A DNA stretch of 64,000 nt, taken from contig DRFF01000077.1 of assembly GCA_011050685.1 (NCBI GenBank), positions 1 to 64,000 on the forward strand, read 5' to 3'. Shown one piece after another: positions 16,927-28,400 of the stretch (position 1 is the stretch's first letter; every line of letters starts with the position of its first letter). Origin of the DNA: Aurantimonas coralicida (GTDB lineage Bacteria > Pseudomonadota > Alphaproteobacteria > Rhizobiales > Rhizobiaceae). The notes beneath the pieces are model-generated. The model was given only the letters and a program-made list of their open reading frames with translations, was not told the DNA's origin and made no database searches. Both the position numbers and the translations under genes were made by a program.

Positions 16927-18177
16927 TCAGTGGCTCCGTTCGAGCCAGGTGTCGATGCGTTGCATCAGCGCTTCCTCGGCCGCTTCGTGCTCCAGCTCCT
17001 CGACGATTTCGGCGACGAAAGCCTTCACCAGAAGAGCCCGGGCCGGTTGTTCGGGGATACCCCGCGACATCAGGTAGAACAGATGCTCGGCATTGATCTC
17101 GCCGGCTGTCGCCCCGTGGCCGCACTGCACGTCGTCGGCGAAGATTTCGAGTTCGGGCTTCGCCGAGAAATCGCCGTCGTCCGACAGGAGCAGCGTGTTG
17201 CAGGCCATCTTGGCGTCGGTCTTCTGCGCCTCCTTGGCCACCTTGATCATGCCTTGGAACACGCCGTGACCACCGGTAACGACATTGCGGAACGTCTCGG
17301 TCGCCGTGGTATGCGGAGCTGTGTGCCTCAACGTGGTCGTCACGTCGATATGCTGGCCTTTCTCGATGAGATTGACGCCGCGGATCTTGATATCGCCGCC
17401 CTCGCCCATCGTCTCGGCATGCACCTCGTAGCGCACCAGCGCGCCGCCCGTGTTGAGCACGAACATCCGGAACGAGGCATCGGTGCCGAGTTCGACATTG
17501 AGCTGGCCGAGATGCGCGGCCGACGCGCCCTTGGCCTGATCGACGATCCAGAGCACATCCGCACCGGCGCCGATCACCAGATGCGAGACCCCGGTCGAGA
17601 GCGTCGGCGACGCCGCTCCCTCGATCCGCTCGACAAACACCGCTTTCGCGCCATCACCGACGGTGCAGCGCGCCAGGCCATGCGAGCGATCCCCCGCCTG
17701 GGAACGCAGTTCCAGCGGCGCTGTCACGTTGGTGTTCGGCGCGACCTCGATAGCGACGGCCGCCGCGCCAAAGGACGCGTTCAAAAGCCGGATCGTATCG
17801 ACCGGCCGGTCGAGGTGGTTCGGCGATCGGCTCCAATCCGCCGCTTCCGTGATCGCCGACACCGTGACACCTGCCGGCACCGCGCCATTGTCGGGCGCAC
17901 CGATCTCGACGACATGGCTGTTCGGCAGCAGCGGCGCCAGCAGCGTGCTCCCCTCGCCTGACGGGCCTGCGGCTGCTGTGCCCTTGTCTTCCAGCCGGCT
18001 CATCAGCAAGCGCAGGTCGGTGTAGTGCCAGGCTTCGACGCGCCGGTTCGGCAGCCCATCGCGGCGCAGCGCCTCAACCGCCGAATCCTTGGCGTCGGCG
18101 ACAACGCCGGTGCTTTCGGCACGCTCGATCAGCGCCGTTTCCGCCGGCGTCCGCGGGTTCATCTGATGCACATTCAT
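16927..18177 (-). CDS. sufD: Fe-S cluster assembly protein SufD
   Basis: 416 aa from ATG 18177; a GTG at 18183 overlapping the sufC stop is the alternative, but the GAGGCGG site is better spaced for the ATG. SufD forms the scaffold complex with SufB and the ATPase SufC. The C-terminal half has the beta-helix signature: NVVTGGHGVFQGMIKVA, LLLSDDGDFSAKPELEIFAD, DVQCGHGATAGEINAEHLFY and SRGIPEQPARALLVKAF. The N-terminal ~150 residues are variable, as usual. Confidence 0.96.
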   Translation of the reverse strand: MNVHQMNPRTPAETALIERAESTGVVADAKDSAVEALRRDGLPNRRVEAWHYTDLRLLMSRLEDKGTAAAGPSGEGSTLLAPLLPNSHVVEIGAPDNGAVPAGVTVSAITEAADWSRSPNHLDRPVDTIRLLNASFGAAAVAIEVAPNTNVTAPLELRSQAGDRSHGLARCTVGDGAKAVFVERIEGAASPTLSTGVSHLVIGAGADVLWIVDQAKGASAAHLGQLNVELGTDASFRMFVLNTGGALVRYEVHAETMGEGGDIKIRGVNLIEKGQHIDVTTTLRHTAPHTTATETFRNVVTGGHGVFQGMIKVAKEAQKTDAKMACNTLLLSDDGDFSAKPELEIFADDVQCGHGATAGEINAEHLFYLMSRGIPEQPARALLVKAFVAEIVEELEHEAAEEALMQRIDTWLERSH

Positions 18178-18179
18178 CG

Positions 18180-18935
18180 TCACGCCGCCTCGTCGATGAT
18201 CTGGCTGTAGCCCTCGTTCTCAAGCTGCAGCGCCAACTCCTTGTTGCCGGTCTTGATGATCCGTCCCTTGTAGAGGACATGCACCGTGTCCGGCACGATG
18301 TAGTCAAGCAGCCGCTGATAGTGAGTGATTACGAGGAAGGACCGCTCCGGCGAACGCAACGCGTTGACCCCGTCGGCGACGATCTTCAGCGCGTCGATGT
18401 CGAGGCCGGAATCGGTCTCGTCCATGACGCAGAGCTTGGGCTCCAGCAACGCCATCTGCAGGATTTCGGCGCGCTTCTTCTCGCCGCCGGAAAATCCGAC
18501 ATTGAGCGGGCGCTTCAGCATGGCCGCGTCGATCTTCAGATCGGCCGCCGCCGCCTTCACCCGGCGCATCAGGTCCGGCGTCGTCATTTCGCCCTCGCCG
18601 CGCGCCTTGCGCTGGGAGTTGAGCGCCGTCTTGAGAAACGTCATCGTCGCCACGCCTGGAATTTCCAACGGATACTGGAAGGCGAGGAAAACGCCCGCGG
18701 CGGCACGTTCGGCCGGGTCCATCTCCAGGATCGACTCGCCATTGTAGAGGATGTCGCCCTCGGTCACTTCGTAATCGCTGCGGCCGGCGAGAATATAGGA
18801 CAGGGTCGATTTGCCGGAGCCGTTCGGCCCCATGATCGCGGCCACCTCGCCGGCCTGGACCGTCAGGTTGACGCCACGCAGGATTTCGGTCTCGTCGTCC
18901 GCCACGCGGGCATGAAGGTTTTTGATTTCAAGCAT
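18180..18935 (-). CDS. sufC: Fe-S cluster assembly ATPase SufC
   Basis: 251 aa from ATG 18935 (MLEIKNLHARV); a TTG at 18950 also opens the frame but adds only KKTP. An ABC-type ATPase of the SufBCD scaffold. Walker A is MGPNGSGKST (residues ~34-43), the signature is GFSGGEKKRAEI and Walker B is LCVMDETDSGLDIDAL, with the Suf-type D-E-T-D. The C-terminus is VLYKGRIIKTGNKELA. It lies 11 nt after the 71-aa ORF stop. Confidence 0.97.
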   Translation of the reverse strand: MLEIKNLHARVADDETEILRGVNLTVQAGEVAAIMGPNGSGKSTLSYILAGRSDYEVTEGDILYNGESILEMDPAERAAAGVFLAFQYPLEIPGVATMTFLKTALNSQRKARGEGEMTTPDLMRRVKAAAADLKIDAAMLKRPLNVGFSGGEKKRAEILQMALLEPKLCVMDETDSGLDIDALKIVADGVNALRSPERSFLVITHYQRLLDYIVPDTVHVLYKGRIIKTGNKELALQLENEGYSQIIDEAA

Positions 18936-18946
18936 CGGTGTTTTCT

Positions 18947-19161
18947 TCAACGTTCGGTGTTGTCGGCGACATCGGCCGATTGGATTTCTGTCAGAAGACG
19001 ATCGCGCTCGTTCTGAAGCGCTTCAAGTGCGTCGGCGACGGTCGAGTCAGTGGCATTTCCCTGCGCCATCCCGATCGTCTCCCGGGCCTGCGCGATCTCA
19101 TCTTCGATATCGCTCAGGCGTTCGTCGCGGGCGGCATCCTGCGGCGCGTTGGGGCGCGACA

Positions 19162-19162
<1 letters not shown>
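18947..19162 (-). CDS. 71-aa hypothetical protein between sufB and sufC
   Basis: The ATG at 19162 shares its A with the last base of the sufB stop (TAATG), indicating coupled translation. The protein starts MSRPNAPQDAARDERL and is almost wholly helical and charged: SDIEDEIAQARETI, ALEALQNERDRLLTEI. It looks like a short two-helix coiled coil with no cysteine, so it should not itself hold a cluster. I do not recognise a named family. Its position within the sufB-sufC unit suggests an accessory role, or a structural partner of SufBCD, but this is inference. Confidence 0.7.
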
Positions 19163-20691
<1,529 letters not shown>

Positions 20692-20829
20692 TCCAATTCT
20701 CCATACTCGCCGGATTCAAGGTCCGGTGGTTGGGCGTGTGCGGCCGCGATATCATCGAAGCGGCTCTTAATATAGCAACGAGGCGTCCTGCTTTTTAGGC
20801 TCCCGGAGCCGCAGTGCAAGATCGAATCC

Positions 20830-22020
20830 TCATGCCGCGTGATCTTGTCGGTGCGCGCGCGTGACGCGATTGGCCAATCCGGCATATTCCCTGACGAACC
20901 AGTCTAGATCGTCCGCGCTCGTCTCATAACCGAAACTGACGCGGATGGCTCCCTCCTCGGCCGAGATTGCCAGACCCGCTTCCGCCATCGCGACAACGAC
21001 GTGGCTGCGGCCGACCTTGCCCGACGAACACGCCGACCCCGCCGAGATCGCAATACCGGCAAGGTCGAGTGCCATCTGCGCAGTTTCGCTGCGAAGCCCT
21101 GGAGTCGCGACTGCCACCGTGTTCGGCAGCCGTTCCGCGTCAGCGCCGAGCACAATGACACCTCGAAGCGCTTTCCGGATGGCCGCTTCGAGATGGTGGC
21201 GCAGTGTCACAAGCCGGTCCGGCATGCTCTCCAGACGTTCACGAGCCACGTCGGCAGCCGCGCCGAAGCTTGCTATCGCCGGAACCGATTCGGTACCGGC
21301 CCGCCGCCCCGACTCCTGTCCGCCACCCCGCACCAGCGGAAACGGACGCGTCGTGGAATGACGAAGGACAAAAGCGCCGACGCCCTTGGCCGCGCCGAGC
21401 TTGTGGCCGGAAACCAGCAACACGTCGGCTCTCGTCTCGGCAAGGTCGATCGGAATGCGGCCAACCGCCTGCACGGCGTCGATCACCAGCCGCACCGGGC
21501 AACCGGCGATCGCAGCGTGGATACGCTCCAGGGGCTGCAGAACGCCGGTTTCGGAATTGGCCAGCGTCAGCGCCAGCAGGCCGACATTGTCCTCGCCGAG
21601 CCCGGCGGCCCAGGCCGCAAGCGCCTCGCAGTCCACAATGCCATTTACATCCACCGGCAGACGGGTCACGTGATCCGCCGCGAAGCTGCCGCCTTCGCGA
21701 ATGCAGGGGTGATCGGTGTCGATGACCGCGAGCTTTTTGATCTCCGTCTCCCGCCCGTCAATCAACCAACGTTGTGAGAGGGCTGTCATGGCCGCCTCGC
21801 TCGCTCCGCTGGTGAAGACGACGTCGGCTGGATCGCAGCACAAAAGGCGGGCGATCGAGCGTCGCGCCTCCTCCACCAGGGCCCGCGCGTGGCGCCCCTC
21901 GCTATGGACAGACGACGGATTGGCGGCGTCGAGCGCCGACACGAGCGCGTCCCGTGCCTCCTCGAGCAGCGGCGCCGTCGCGTTGTAATCCAGATAGAGG
22001 CGTCGCTGGCTTGCGGTCAT
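20830..22020 (-). CDS. Cysteine desulfurase, IscS/NifS-like (group I)
   Basis: 396 aa from ATG 22020. A PLP-dependent desulfurase of the NifS/IscS group: LYLDYNATAPLLEEARDAL, VVFTSGASEAAMTAL, VLLVSGHKLGAAKGVGAFVL (PLP lysine), SGRRAGTESVPAIASFGAA and the catalytic-cysteine loop SAGSACSSGKVGRSHVV. It opens the leftward suf operon; the gap to sufB is 138 bases, so sufB may also have its own promoter. The Irr-like box at 22120-22136 is ~100 bases upstream. Often labelled iscS in Hyphomicrobiales, but the class could equally be NifS-like. Confidence 0.93.
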   Translation of the reverse strand: MTASQRRLYLDYNATAPLLEEARDALVSALDAANPSSVHSEGRHARALVEEARRSIARLLCCDPADVVFTSGASEAAMTALSQRWLIDGRETEIKKLAVIDTDHPCIREGGSFAADHVTRLPVDVNGIVDCEALAAWAAGLGEDNVGLLALTLANSETGVLQPLERIHAAIAGCPVRLVIDAVQAVGRIPIDLAETRADVLLVSGHKLGAAKGVGAFVLRHSTTRPFPLVRGGGQESGRRAGTESVPAIASFGAAADVARERLESMPDRLVTLRHHLEAAIRKALRGVIVLGADAERLPNTVAVATPGLRSETAQMALDLAGIAISAGSACSSGKVGRSHVVVAMAEAGLAISAEEGAIRVSFGYETSADDLDWFVREYAGLANRVTRAHRQDHAA

Positions 22021-22119
22021 TCGCTCTCGCAGCGGTTCGATTTCATGGCCGGTCGGCGCAAAATTCTTGAATTTTCCGCAGCGCTTGGACTAAAAGACGC
22101 CTTCAACGTCGGCCGGTAG

Positions 22120-22136
22120 TTTTGAATCATTCTAAA
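22120..22136 (-). promoter_or_regulatory. Irr-type (ICE) operator upstream of the iscS-suf operon
   Basis: On the minus strand TTTAGAATGATTCAAAA is a near-perfect palindrome with only positions 4, 9 and 14 breaking symmetry. It fits the TTTAGAA-N3-TTCTAAA type of box described for the iron regulator Irr in Hyphomicrobiales. It lies 100 bases before the iscS ATG and 78 bases before the divergent alpha/beta hydrolase ATG. Irr commonly controls suf genes in these bacteria, so repression or activation by iron/haem status is likely. Confidence 0.7.
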
Positions 22137-22213
22137 CTAGAGCTTACGAGGCCGCTTTGGCTTCGTCAAGAAGCGTCCCGCCGAGCAATCCTGCTCGCCA
22201 AGGAAGATGAATT

Positions 22214-22888
22214 ATGCCCGAAGTGATCTTCAATGGCCCTGCCGGCCGCCTGGAAGGCCGGTACCAGGCCGCCAAGGAGAAGAACGCCCCGATCGCCATC
22301 GTCCTGCATCCGCATCCGCGGTTCGGCGGCACGATGAACAATCAGATCGTTTATCAGCTTTTCTATATGTTCGTCGAACGCGGTTTCACGACGCTACGCT
22401 TTAACTTCCGCAGCATTGGCCGCAGCCAGGGCGAATTCGATCATGGCGCCGGCGAACTCTCGGACGCCGCCTCGGCGCTCGACTGGGTGCAGAGCCTGCA
22501 TCCCGATTCCAAGCAGTGCTGGGTGGCTGGCTATTCCTTCGGCGCCTGGATCGGCATGCAGCTGTTAATGCGTCGCCCCGAGATCGAAGGCTTCCTGTCG
22601 ATTGCTCCGCAGCCGAACTCTTACGATTTCTCGTTCCTGGCGCCCTGCCCCTCGTCAGGCCTGATCATTCATGGCGATCAGGATCGCGTGGCGCCGCCCA
22701 AGGACGTGCAGACGCTCGTCGACAAGCTGAAGACGCAAAAGGGTATCGTCATCACCCAGAATACGATGGAGGGTGCGAACCACTTCTTCACCGAACATAC
22801 CGACCAGCTGCTTGCCGAATGCGCCGACTATCTCGATCGACGGCTGGCCGGCGAATTGTCGGACCCCAGGCCCAAACGGCTGAGATAG
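22214..22888 (+). CDS. Alpha/beta hydrolase
   Basis: 224 aa from ATG 22214, with AAGGAAGA upstream. Alpha/beta fold: VLHPHPRFGGTMNNQIVYQL at residues ~30-50, NFRSIGRSQGEFD, the nucleophile elbow GYSFGAW (Ser ~110), LIIHGDQDRVAPPKDV with the acid Asp, and a C-terminal GANHFFTEH with the catalytic His. This short form resembles the family with dienelactone-hydrolase-like and 'HPHP' proteins found in many proteobacteria. Substrate unknown. Divergent from the iscS-suf operon and convergent with anmK. Confidence 0.9.
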   Translation: MPEVIFNGPAGRLEGRYQAAKEKNAPIAIVLHPHPRFGGTMNNQIVYQLFYMFVERGFTTLRFNFRSIGRSQGEFDHGAGELSDAASALDWVQSLHPDSKQCWVAGYSFGAWIGMQLLMRRPEIEGFLSIAPQPNSYDFSFLAPCPSSGLIIHGDQDRVAPPKDVQTLVDKLKTQKGIVITQNTMEGANHFFTEHTDQLLAECADYLDRRLAGELSDPRPKRLR

Positions 22889-22920
22889 CCAATGACCTCG
22901 GTGCAAAGCGGCTTGCCATG

Positions 22921-24072
22921 TCACACCGACGCGACCCGCCTTAAGGCGGGTCGCACGAGGCTGCCGCCGCTCGACGGCTCGCGGCAGCCGGTGGTCGTCG
23001 GCCATGTCAGCGGCCTCCCGTCGAGCGAGCGGACCGCGAGATAGGCCCAGGCCTCCGCCTCCACTGCGTCGCCGTCGAAGCCGACCTCCTCGGCCGTGAC
23101 GACGCGAGCATGCGGCGCGGCGCCATTGCGAAGATCGGCCATGATCGCCGGATGCCGCCGCCCGCCGCCGCAGACGATCCACAGTTTCGGCGGTTCGGGA
23201 AAATGCGCGGCCGCCTTGAGAATGGCTTGCGCGCTGACGAAGCAGAGGGTGCGGGCGACGTCCTCCAGCGAGCCGGCGCCGGGCGGCGGAACGGCAAAAT
23301 CGAACCGGTCGAGCGACTTCGGCGCCGCTCGCGCGAAGAAATCGGCGGACAGATAGGGTTCCGAAAGCGCGGACAGGATACCGCCCTCGCTGGCGATCGC
23401 GCCGTTCTGGTCGAAGGGAATTCCCGCCTCGCGGTCCAGCCACTGGTCGAGCAAGGCGTTGCCGGGACCGGAATCGAAAGCGATCGGGTCATGCTCGCCG
23501 TCGAGATAGGTGACGTTGGAAATGCCGCCGATATTGACGAAGACAACCGGGAGTTCCCGGCATTCTGGCGCCAGATTCTTCGCCAGCGCCGCATGATAGG
23601 CGGGAACCAGCGGTGCGCCCTGCCCGCCCTCGGCCATGTCGTTCGTGCGCATGTCGAAGACGACCGGCAGTCCGAGCATGTCCGCAAGCAGCTGACCGTT
23701 CCCGAGTTGCACCGTCACTGCCTTGTCGGGCCGGTGCAGCACGGTCTGGCCATGAAAGCCAACGACGTCGACGGTCGCGGAGTCGACGTCGCAATCGGCG
23801 AAATAGCGCCGCACCGCCTCCGCGTGGCGCCGGGTCAATTCAGTTTCCAAGGCTTGCAGATCACCGGGACGATCGGTCCGGCGGATGATCGACTTCGCTG
23901 TTTCGAGCCCCTCGGCGAGACGGCGCCGGAATGCCGCATCATATTCATAGACCCGCGCCGGCCCGCGCTTCACGAGGCCGTCTCCGTTGGTATCGAGGAG
24001 CGCCACGTCAATCCCGTCGAGCGAGGTTCCGCTCATCAGACCGATCGCTCGGCGTTGGGGCGTTTCGGCCAA
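22921..24072 (-). CDS. anmK: Anhydro-N-acetylmuramic acid kinase
   Basis: 383 aa. The start is TTG 24072 ([11 protein letters not shown]), 8 nt after GCGGAG; no better in-frame ATG precedes the active site. Phosphorylates anhMurNAc released during peptidoglycan turnover, with ring opening, yielding MurNAc-6-phosphate. Motifs: [14 protein letters not shown] (residues 11-24), [41 protein letters not shown] and [17 protein letters not shown]. It ends in a perfect 24-bp palindrome (22931-22954). Divergent from tyrS. Confidence 0.95.
   Translation of the reverse strand: MAETPQRRAIGLMSGTSLDGIDVALLDTNGDGLVKRGPARVYEYDAAFRRRLAEGLETAKSIIRRTDRPGDLQALETELTRRHAEAVRRYFADCDVDSATVDVVGFHGQTVLHRPDKAVTVQLGNGQLLADMLGLPVVFDMRTNDMAEGGQGAPLVPAYHAALAKNLAPECRELPVVFVNIGGISNVTYLDGEHDPIAFDSGPGNALLDQWLDREAGIPFDQNGAIASEGGILSALSEPYLSADFFARAAPKSLDRFDFAVPPPGAGSLEDVARTLCFVSAQAILKAAAHFPEPPKLWIVCGGGRRHPAIMADLRNGAAPHARVVTAEEVGFDGDAVEAEAWAYLAVRSLDGRPLTWPTTTGCREPSSGGSLVRPALRRVASV
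22931..22954. repeat. 24-bp perfect palindrome inside the anmK 3' end
   Basis: GCGACCCGCCTT and AAGGCGGGTCGC form a perfect 12-bp inverted repeat without a spacer, in the last codons of anmK and 43 bases after the stop of the convergent alpha/beta hydrolase gene. It could form a stable stem in transcripts from both sides. No U-tract follows on either strand, so it is not a classical intrinsic terminator. Confidence 0.6.
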
Positions 24073-24173
24073 AATCGGCTCCGCATCTGGAATTGTTGGT
24101 CAGGGCTGGTAAACGGCTCTCGACGAACGAAGGAACCTCAGCGTTCCCATGAACCTCTCAGGATCACTATCCC

Positions 24174-25427
24174 ATGATCGGTTTCAAGTCCGAGTTTCTC
24201 GCGACGCTCTGCGAACGCGGCTTCATTCACCAGACATCCGGCGACGCCGCCCTCGATGAGCTGTTTCGCACCGAGACCGTCACCGGCTATATCGGTTTCG
24301 ACCCGACGGCGGCCAGCCTCCATGTCGGATCGCTGATGCAGATCATGATGCTGCACTGGATGCAGGAGACCGGCCATCGCCCGATCGCGTTGATGGGCGG
24401 CGGCACCGGCATGATCGGCGACCCGTCCTTCAAGGACGAAGCGCGCAAGCTGCAGACGGTGGAGGGAATCCAGCAGAATCTTGCCGGGATCAGGCGCTCC
24501 TTCGAGCGCTATATCCGCTTCGGCGAGGGTCCGAACGATGCCGTCATGATCGACAATGCCGACTGGCTTCTCGACCTCAACTACGTGTCGTTCCTGCGGG
24601 ATGTCGGACGCCATTTCTCGGTCAATCGGATGCTGTCCTTCGATTCGGTCAAGCTGCGGCTGGATCGCGAGCAGTCGCTGTCCTTCCTCGAATTCAACTA
24701 CATGATCCTGCAGGCCTACGATTTCGTCGAGCTTTATCGCCGCTTTGGCTGCCGGCTGCAGATGGGTGGCTCGGATCAATGGGGCAATATCGTCAACGGC
24801 ATCGACCTTGGCCGGCGCATGGATGGGGCGGAGCTGTTCGCCCTCACCTCGCCGCTCCTGACCACCGCTTCGGGCGCCAAGATGGGCAAGACCGCCAGCG
24901 GCGCGATCTGGCTGAATGCCGACATGCTCTCGCCTTACGATTTCTGGCAGTATTGGCGAAACACCGAGGACGCCGACGTCGGCCGCTTCCTCAAGCTGTA
25001 CACGACGCTGCCGATGGACGAGATCGCGCGGCTGGAAGCGCTTGGCGGGTCGGAAATCAATGAGGCGAAGAAGCGCCTCGCCAACGAAGTCACGGCGATG
25101 CTGCATGGGCGCGAGGCCGCCGACGAGGCGTCCGAGACGGCCCGCAAGACATTCGAGGAAGGCGCGCTGGCCGACACATTGCCGACGATCGAGGTGTCGG
25201 CGGCGTCCTTTGAATCCGGCATCGGACTTCTGTCGCTGCTCGTGTCGGCTGGGCTTGCGGCATCGAATGGCGAGGCGCGCCGGCATGTGAAGGGCGGCGC
25301 GGTTCGCCTCAACGACGTGTCGGTTTCTGACGAGCGGCTTATGGTGGGACCGCAGAACCTCGCCGAAGGCGTGGCCAAACTGTCGGTCGGGCGCAAAAAG
25401 CACGTTCTCGTGCGGCCGGTTGCCTGA
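24174..25427 (+). CDS. tyrS: Tyrosyl-tRNA synthetase
   Basis: 417 aa from ATG 24174. Charges tRNA-Tyr. Class Ic catalytic core: [20 protein letters not shown] (HIGH-like HVGS), [41 protein letters not shown] and [13 protein letters not shown] (KMSKS-like KMGKT). The C-terminal S4 RNA-binding domain starts at about residue 350 ([20 protein letters not shown]). Convergent with the AsmA-like gene, with only 21 bases between stops. Confidence 0.98.
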   Translation: MIGFKSEFLATLCERGFIHQTSGDAALDELFRTETVTGYIGFDPTAASLHVGSLMQIMMLHWMQETGHRPIALMGGGTGMIGDPSFKDEARKLQTVEGIQQNLAGIRRSFERYIRFGEGPNDAVMIDNADWLLDLNYVSFLRDVGRHFSVNRMLSFDSVKLRLDREQSLSFLEFNYMILQAYDFVELYRRFGCRLQMGGSDQWGNIVNGIDLGRRMDGAELFALTSPLLTTASGAKMGKTASGAIWLNADMLSPYDFWQYWRNTEDADVGRFLKLYTTLPMDEIARLEALGGSEINEAKKRLANEVTAMLHGREAADEASETARKTFEEGALADTLPTIEVSAASFESGIGLLSLLVSAGLAASNGEARRHVKGGAVRLNDVSVSDERLMVGPQNLAEGVAKLSVGRKKHVLVRPVA

Positions 25428-25448
25428 AGCGTCTGATCCTCCGAGGAG

Positions 25449-28400
25449 CTAATATTCGAAGATCCTGCGAAATATCCCCGGCGCGATCGCCGATATCGGA
25501 TTAACGGTCAGAGTCGGATCGCCGAAGGCGCCAGCCAATCGGTAGGTTATTCCGATCAGCGCGCCCTCGGCCCCGTTGCCCAGAATGCCGCCGACAAACG
25601 GCAGGGCTCCGAACAACCGGTTGATTGCGTAAGCCGGCATGAACGAGCCGGATATGTCGATCTGCTCGCGAGAGTCGTAGATGGTGCCTTCGAAGCTCGA
25701 GCCGAAGATCGGGCCGCGCAGAATGCCATCCTGCGCAACAAGACGGCCGCCTTCCCAGGCAAGGTCGACGGACGCGGAGTCGAAATAGGCTCGCGATACT
25801 TCGAGGTCGCGGCCGATCGCGCCCGCCAAGCTTTGGCTCCCGGCACGCGTGGTCCCGACCAGGTTTGCCAATCTCGGTTCATCCACCAAGGTGAAATCTT
25901 GGAGCGTCAAAGCGCCGCTAAAACCACCTGATGCCAATCCCGAGAGCTGCAAGCGTGCGCTGCCACCCTGCATGCGCCTATAAAGCCCGCCGAACCGGAG
26001 CAGCGATCCAGCGTCGTCGGTGGCAAGACTGATCATCCGATCCGCCCCGTGTGGCCGGACGGCGAGCTCGATCGAACGGCCGGCTACGGTGTGGGCAGAA
26101 AGCGAAATCGCTCCCCCGGCTTTGTAGCGAATCGTTGCATCCCGAAACTCCTCGCCGTCAAAACCCAGCAAGCGCTTGAGCACGATCGTGGCGTTGACGG
26201 CCTTGCTTTTACTCGCTTGGCCCGGTTTCGCCACCAGGCCTTCCCGGCGAAGCCGATCGAGCATCGCCCGGGCGTCCAGGCTGCGCCCGGTCATGTCAAG
26301 CACATACCCGTCGTCGCCGCGTATGAGCTGTCCGGAGATGTCGTCGCCCCGATTTAGAGCCGCACTATCCAGCGTCACTCTCCTGAGACCGGAGTTGTCG
26401 GCTTCGATGCTGCCTTTGGCCGAAAAACCCTCTCCCGACAATTCGACATTGCGCATCGAGATCAGCTTGCCCGAAACGCTGAGATCGAAGGCGAGAGTTG
26501 CAGGGACACCCGGACCTTTGCTCCAGCCAACCGCCGGCATGTCAAGTCGCGCCGTCCCGAGATCGAGCTGGGCGTGAAATCCGTCCTGGACGCGCGTCAA
26601 ACGCGCCGACAGCGGGCCATCGACGATCTCGCCGAGCATCGGCAACGCCGCACGAACCTCGTCGCCGGTCAATCGCGCAGTCACATCGAGCGTCGCCTCG
26701 CCGATCGGATTCGGCCCGATCGGTTGAGAAAACTCTACCCTGGCGGGAATCCCGTCGATCACAGCCGAGACATCCCCGATGGTCGCGCCGGGGGCAATCG
26801 TGACCATGCCGGAGACCGCCCTGATCTCGCGCCCATCGATCTGGCGTTTGAGGTCGACCCCATCGAGATCGGCGAAGACCGACCAGTTCTCCAGCCGCTC
26901 TTGTTCCGGCGCCGGTTGACCGAGAAGAAATGCCGCTCCGACCCCGACCTTCGCTCGGCCGGTCACGTCGTCGCTCCGCCAGCCGAACTTTCGCAAAGCC
27001 CCCACCGGCCCGCGGTCGGCCAGCCGAAGCAGCGCCGGCGCATCGCCGACGAGATTGAGGGACAGTGACGCGGCCACGCCATGGTCCGCCCGAACGAAAT
27101 CCAACGACGACGGCACGATGTCGAGGCTCGAAAAGCCGGTGATGCTTCCTGCCGCGACCGTGATCAGCGTCGTACCGTCGCGATAGTCCAGCGTTCCAGA
27201 AACGGTCTCGACGGCGGGCATGTCGCCGATCGTCGCGAAGGTGCCATCCTCGAAATCGAGCGCAAGCCGCACTTCATCCCCGATTGGTCCCTCGTCCGGC
27301 ACTGCGATCTCGGCAAGCCGCGCAAGACTGATATCCAGAGCGAGCGAACCCGTCGGCACTGATCCGGCCTCTCCAACATGGGCCAGCACCCAATCGCGCG
27401 CCTTGCCGGCGATGAAGAACGGCCAGAACGCTCTGATGTCCGCAGCCGCCAGCGCAGTTGCGGTCAGTTCCAGCCGAACCCGGTCCGCGGGATTCAGGCC
27501 GGTGAGTTCGCCAGTTCCGGCCAGTTCGCCGCGATCGGTTTTCAGGGACAATTCATCCAATGCGACGTACGCCCCACCGAAATGTACTGCTCCCACCGCC
27601 TTGAACGACGCTGATGTCGCCACATCAGAGCGTCCTGCCGTCGAGGCCAGCCGAGTGGTGCGAAGTTCCAGGCGAAGGCGCCCGGAACCGTCCGGGATCA
27701 GAGCGATCCGGCCAGCGAACTCCGCCTCGGCCGTCCCGAAATCGACGCGCCCATCGCTGATCGTCAGGTGGTCCTCGCCTTCCGCAAGGCTGACGCTGCC
27801 CCTAACCGAAGCCACAGGTTGCGTGGCCTTGCCAACGATCCGGCCGTCATGACCGTTCACGCTCGCGGTGACACGGCGGCCGGACGCGGTCGTGGCGAGC
27901 GAAACGGCGAAACTTGCCGGCAACACGAGCCCGAGCGCGTCGTGATCGCCATTCGCCGTCACCCTGCCCCACCGCAGTTCCTGCTCGGACGTTCTTGCCG
28001 CGAGCTCGACAATTCGCTGCCGGTTCGGATCGAGCGTGGCTGTCCCGGACAAAGCCAGTGCTTGATCAGCAACGATGCCCTTCGCGTCGATCGTGAAATG
28101 GCCGGCGGCATCGGCCGCGATCCGGAAGCTTTCAAGTCGGTCCGCGTCCCGGCCAAGCACGGCGAGATCGCTGACCTCGATGCCGCGCAGCCCGATAGCT
28201 TCGATAGCGACGAAAGGGCGGTCGAGACCGGAAAAGAAGTCTTCCGGTACAAACTCCTTGTCGGACAGCAGATGGTCGAGGACGGACGGGTCGAGACGCA
28301 CGGTCTCGACTGAGAGGCGATTGACGGCGAGCCCCCCACCAAAGAGCGCGCCCAGGCCGACACCCGCCCGGACGCTGCCGGCGGTTCCAACCGCTTGACC

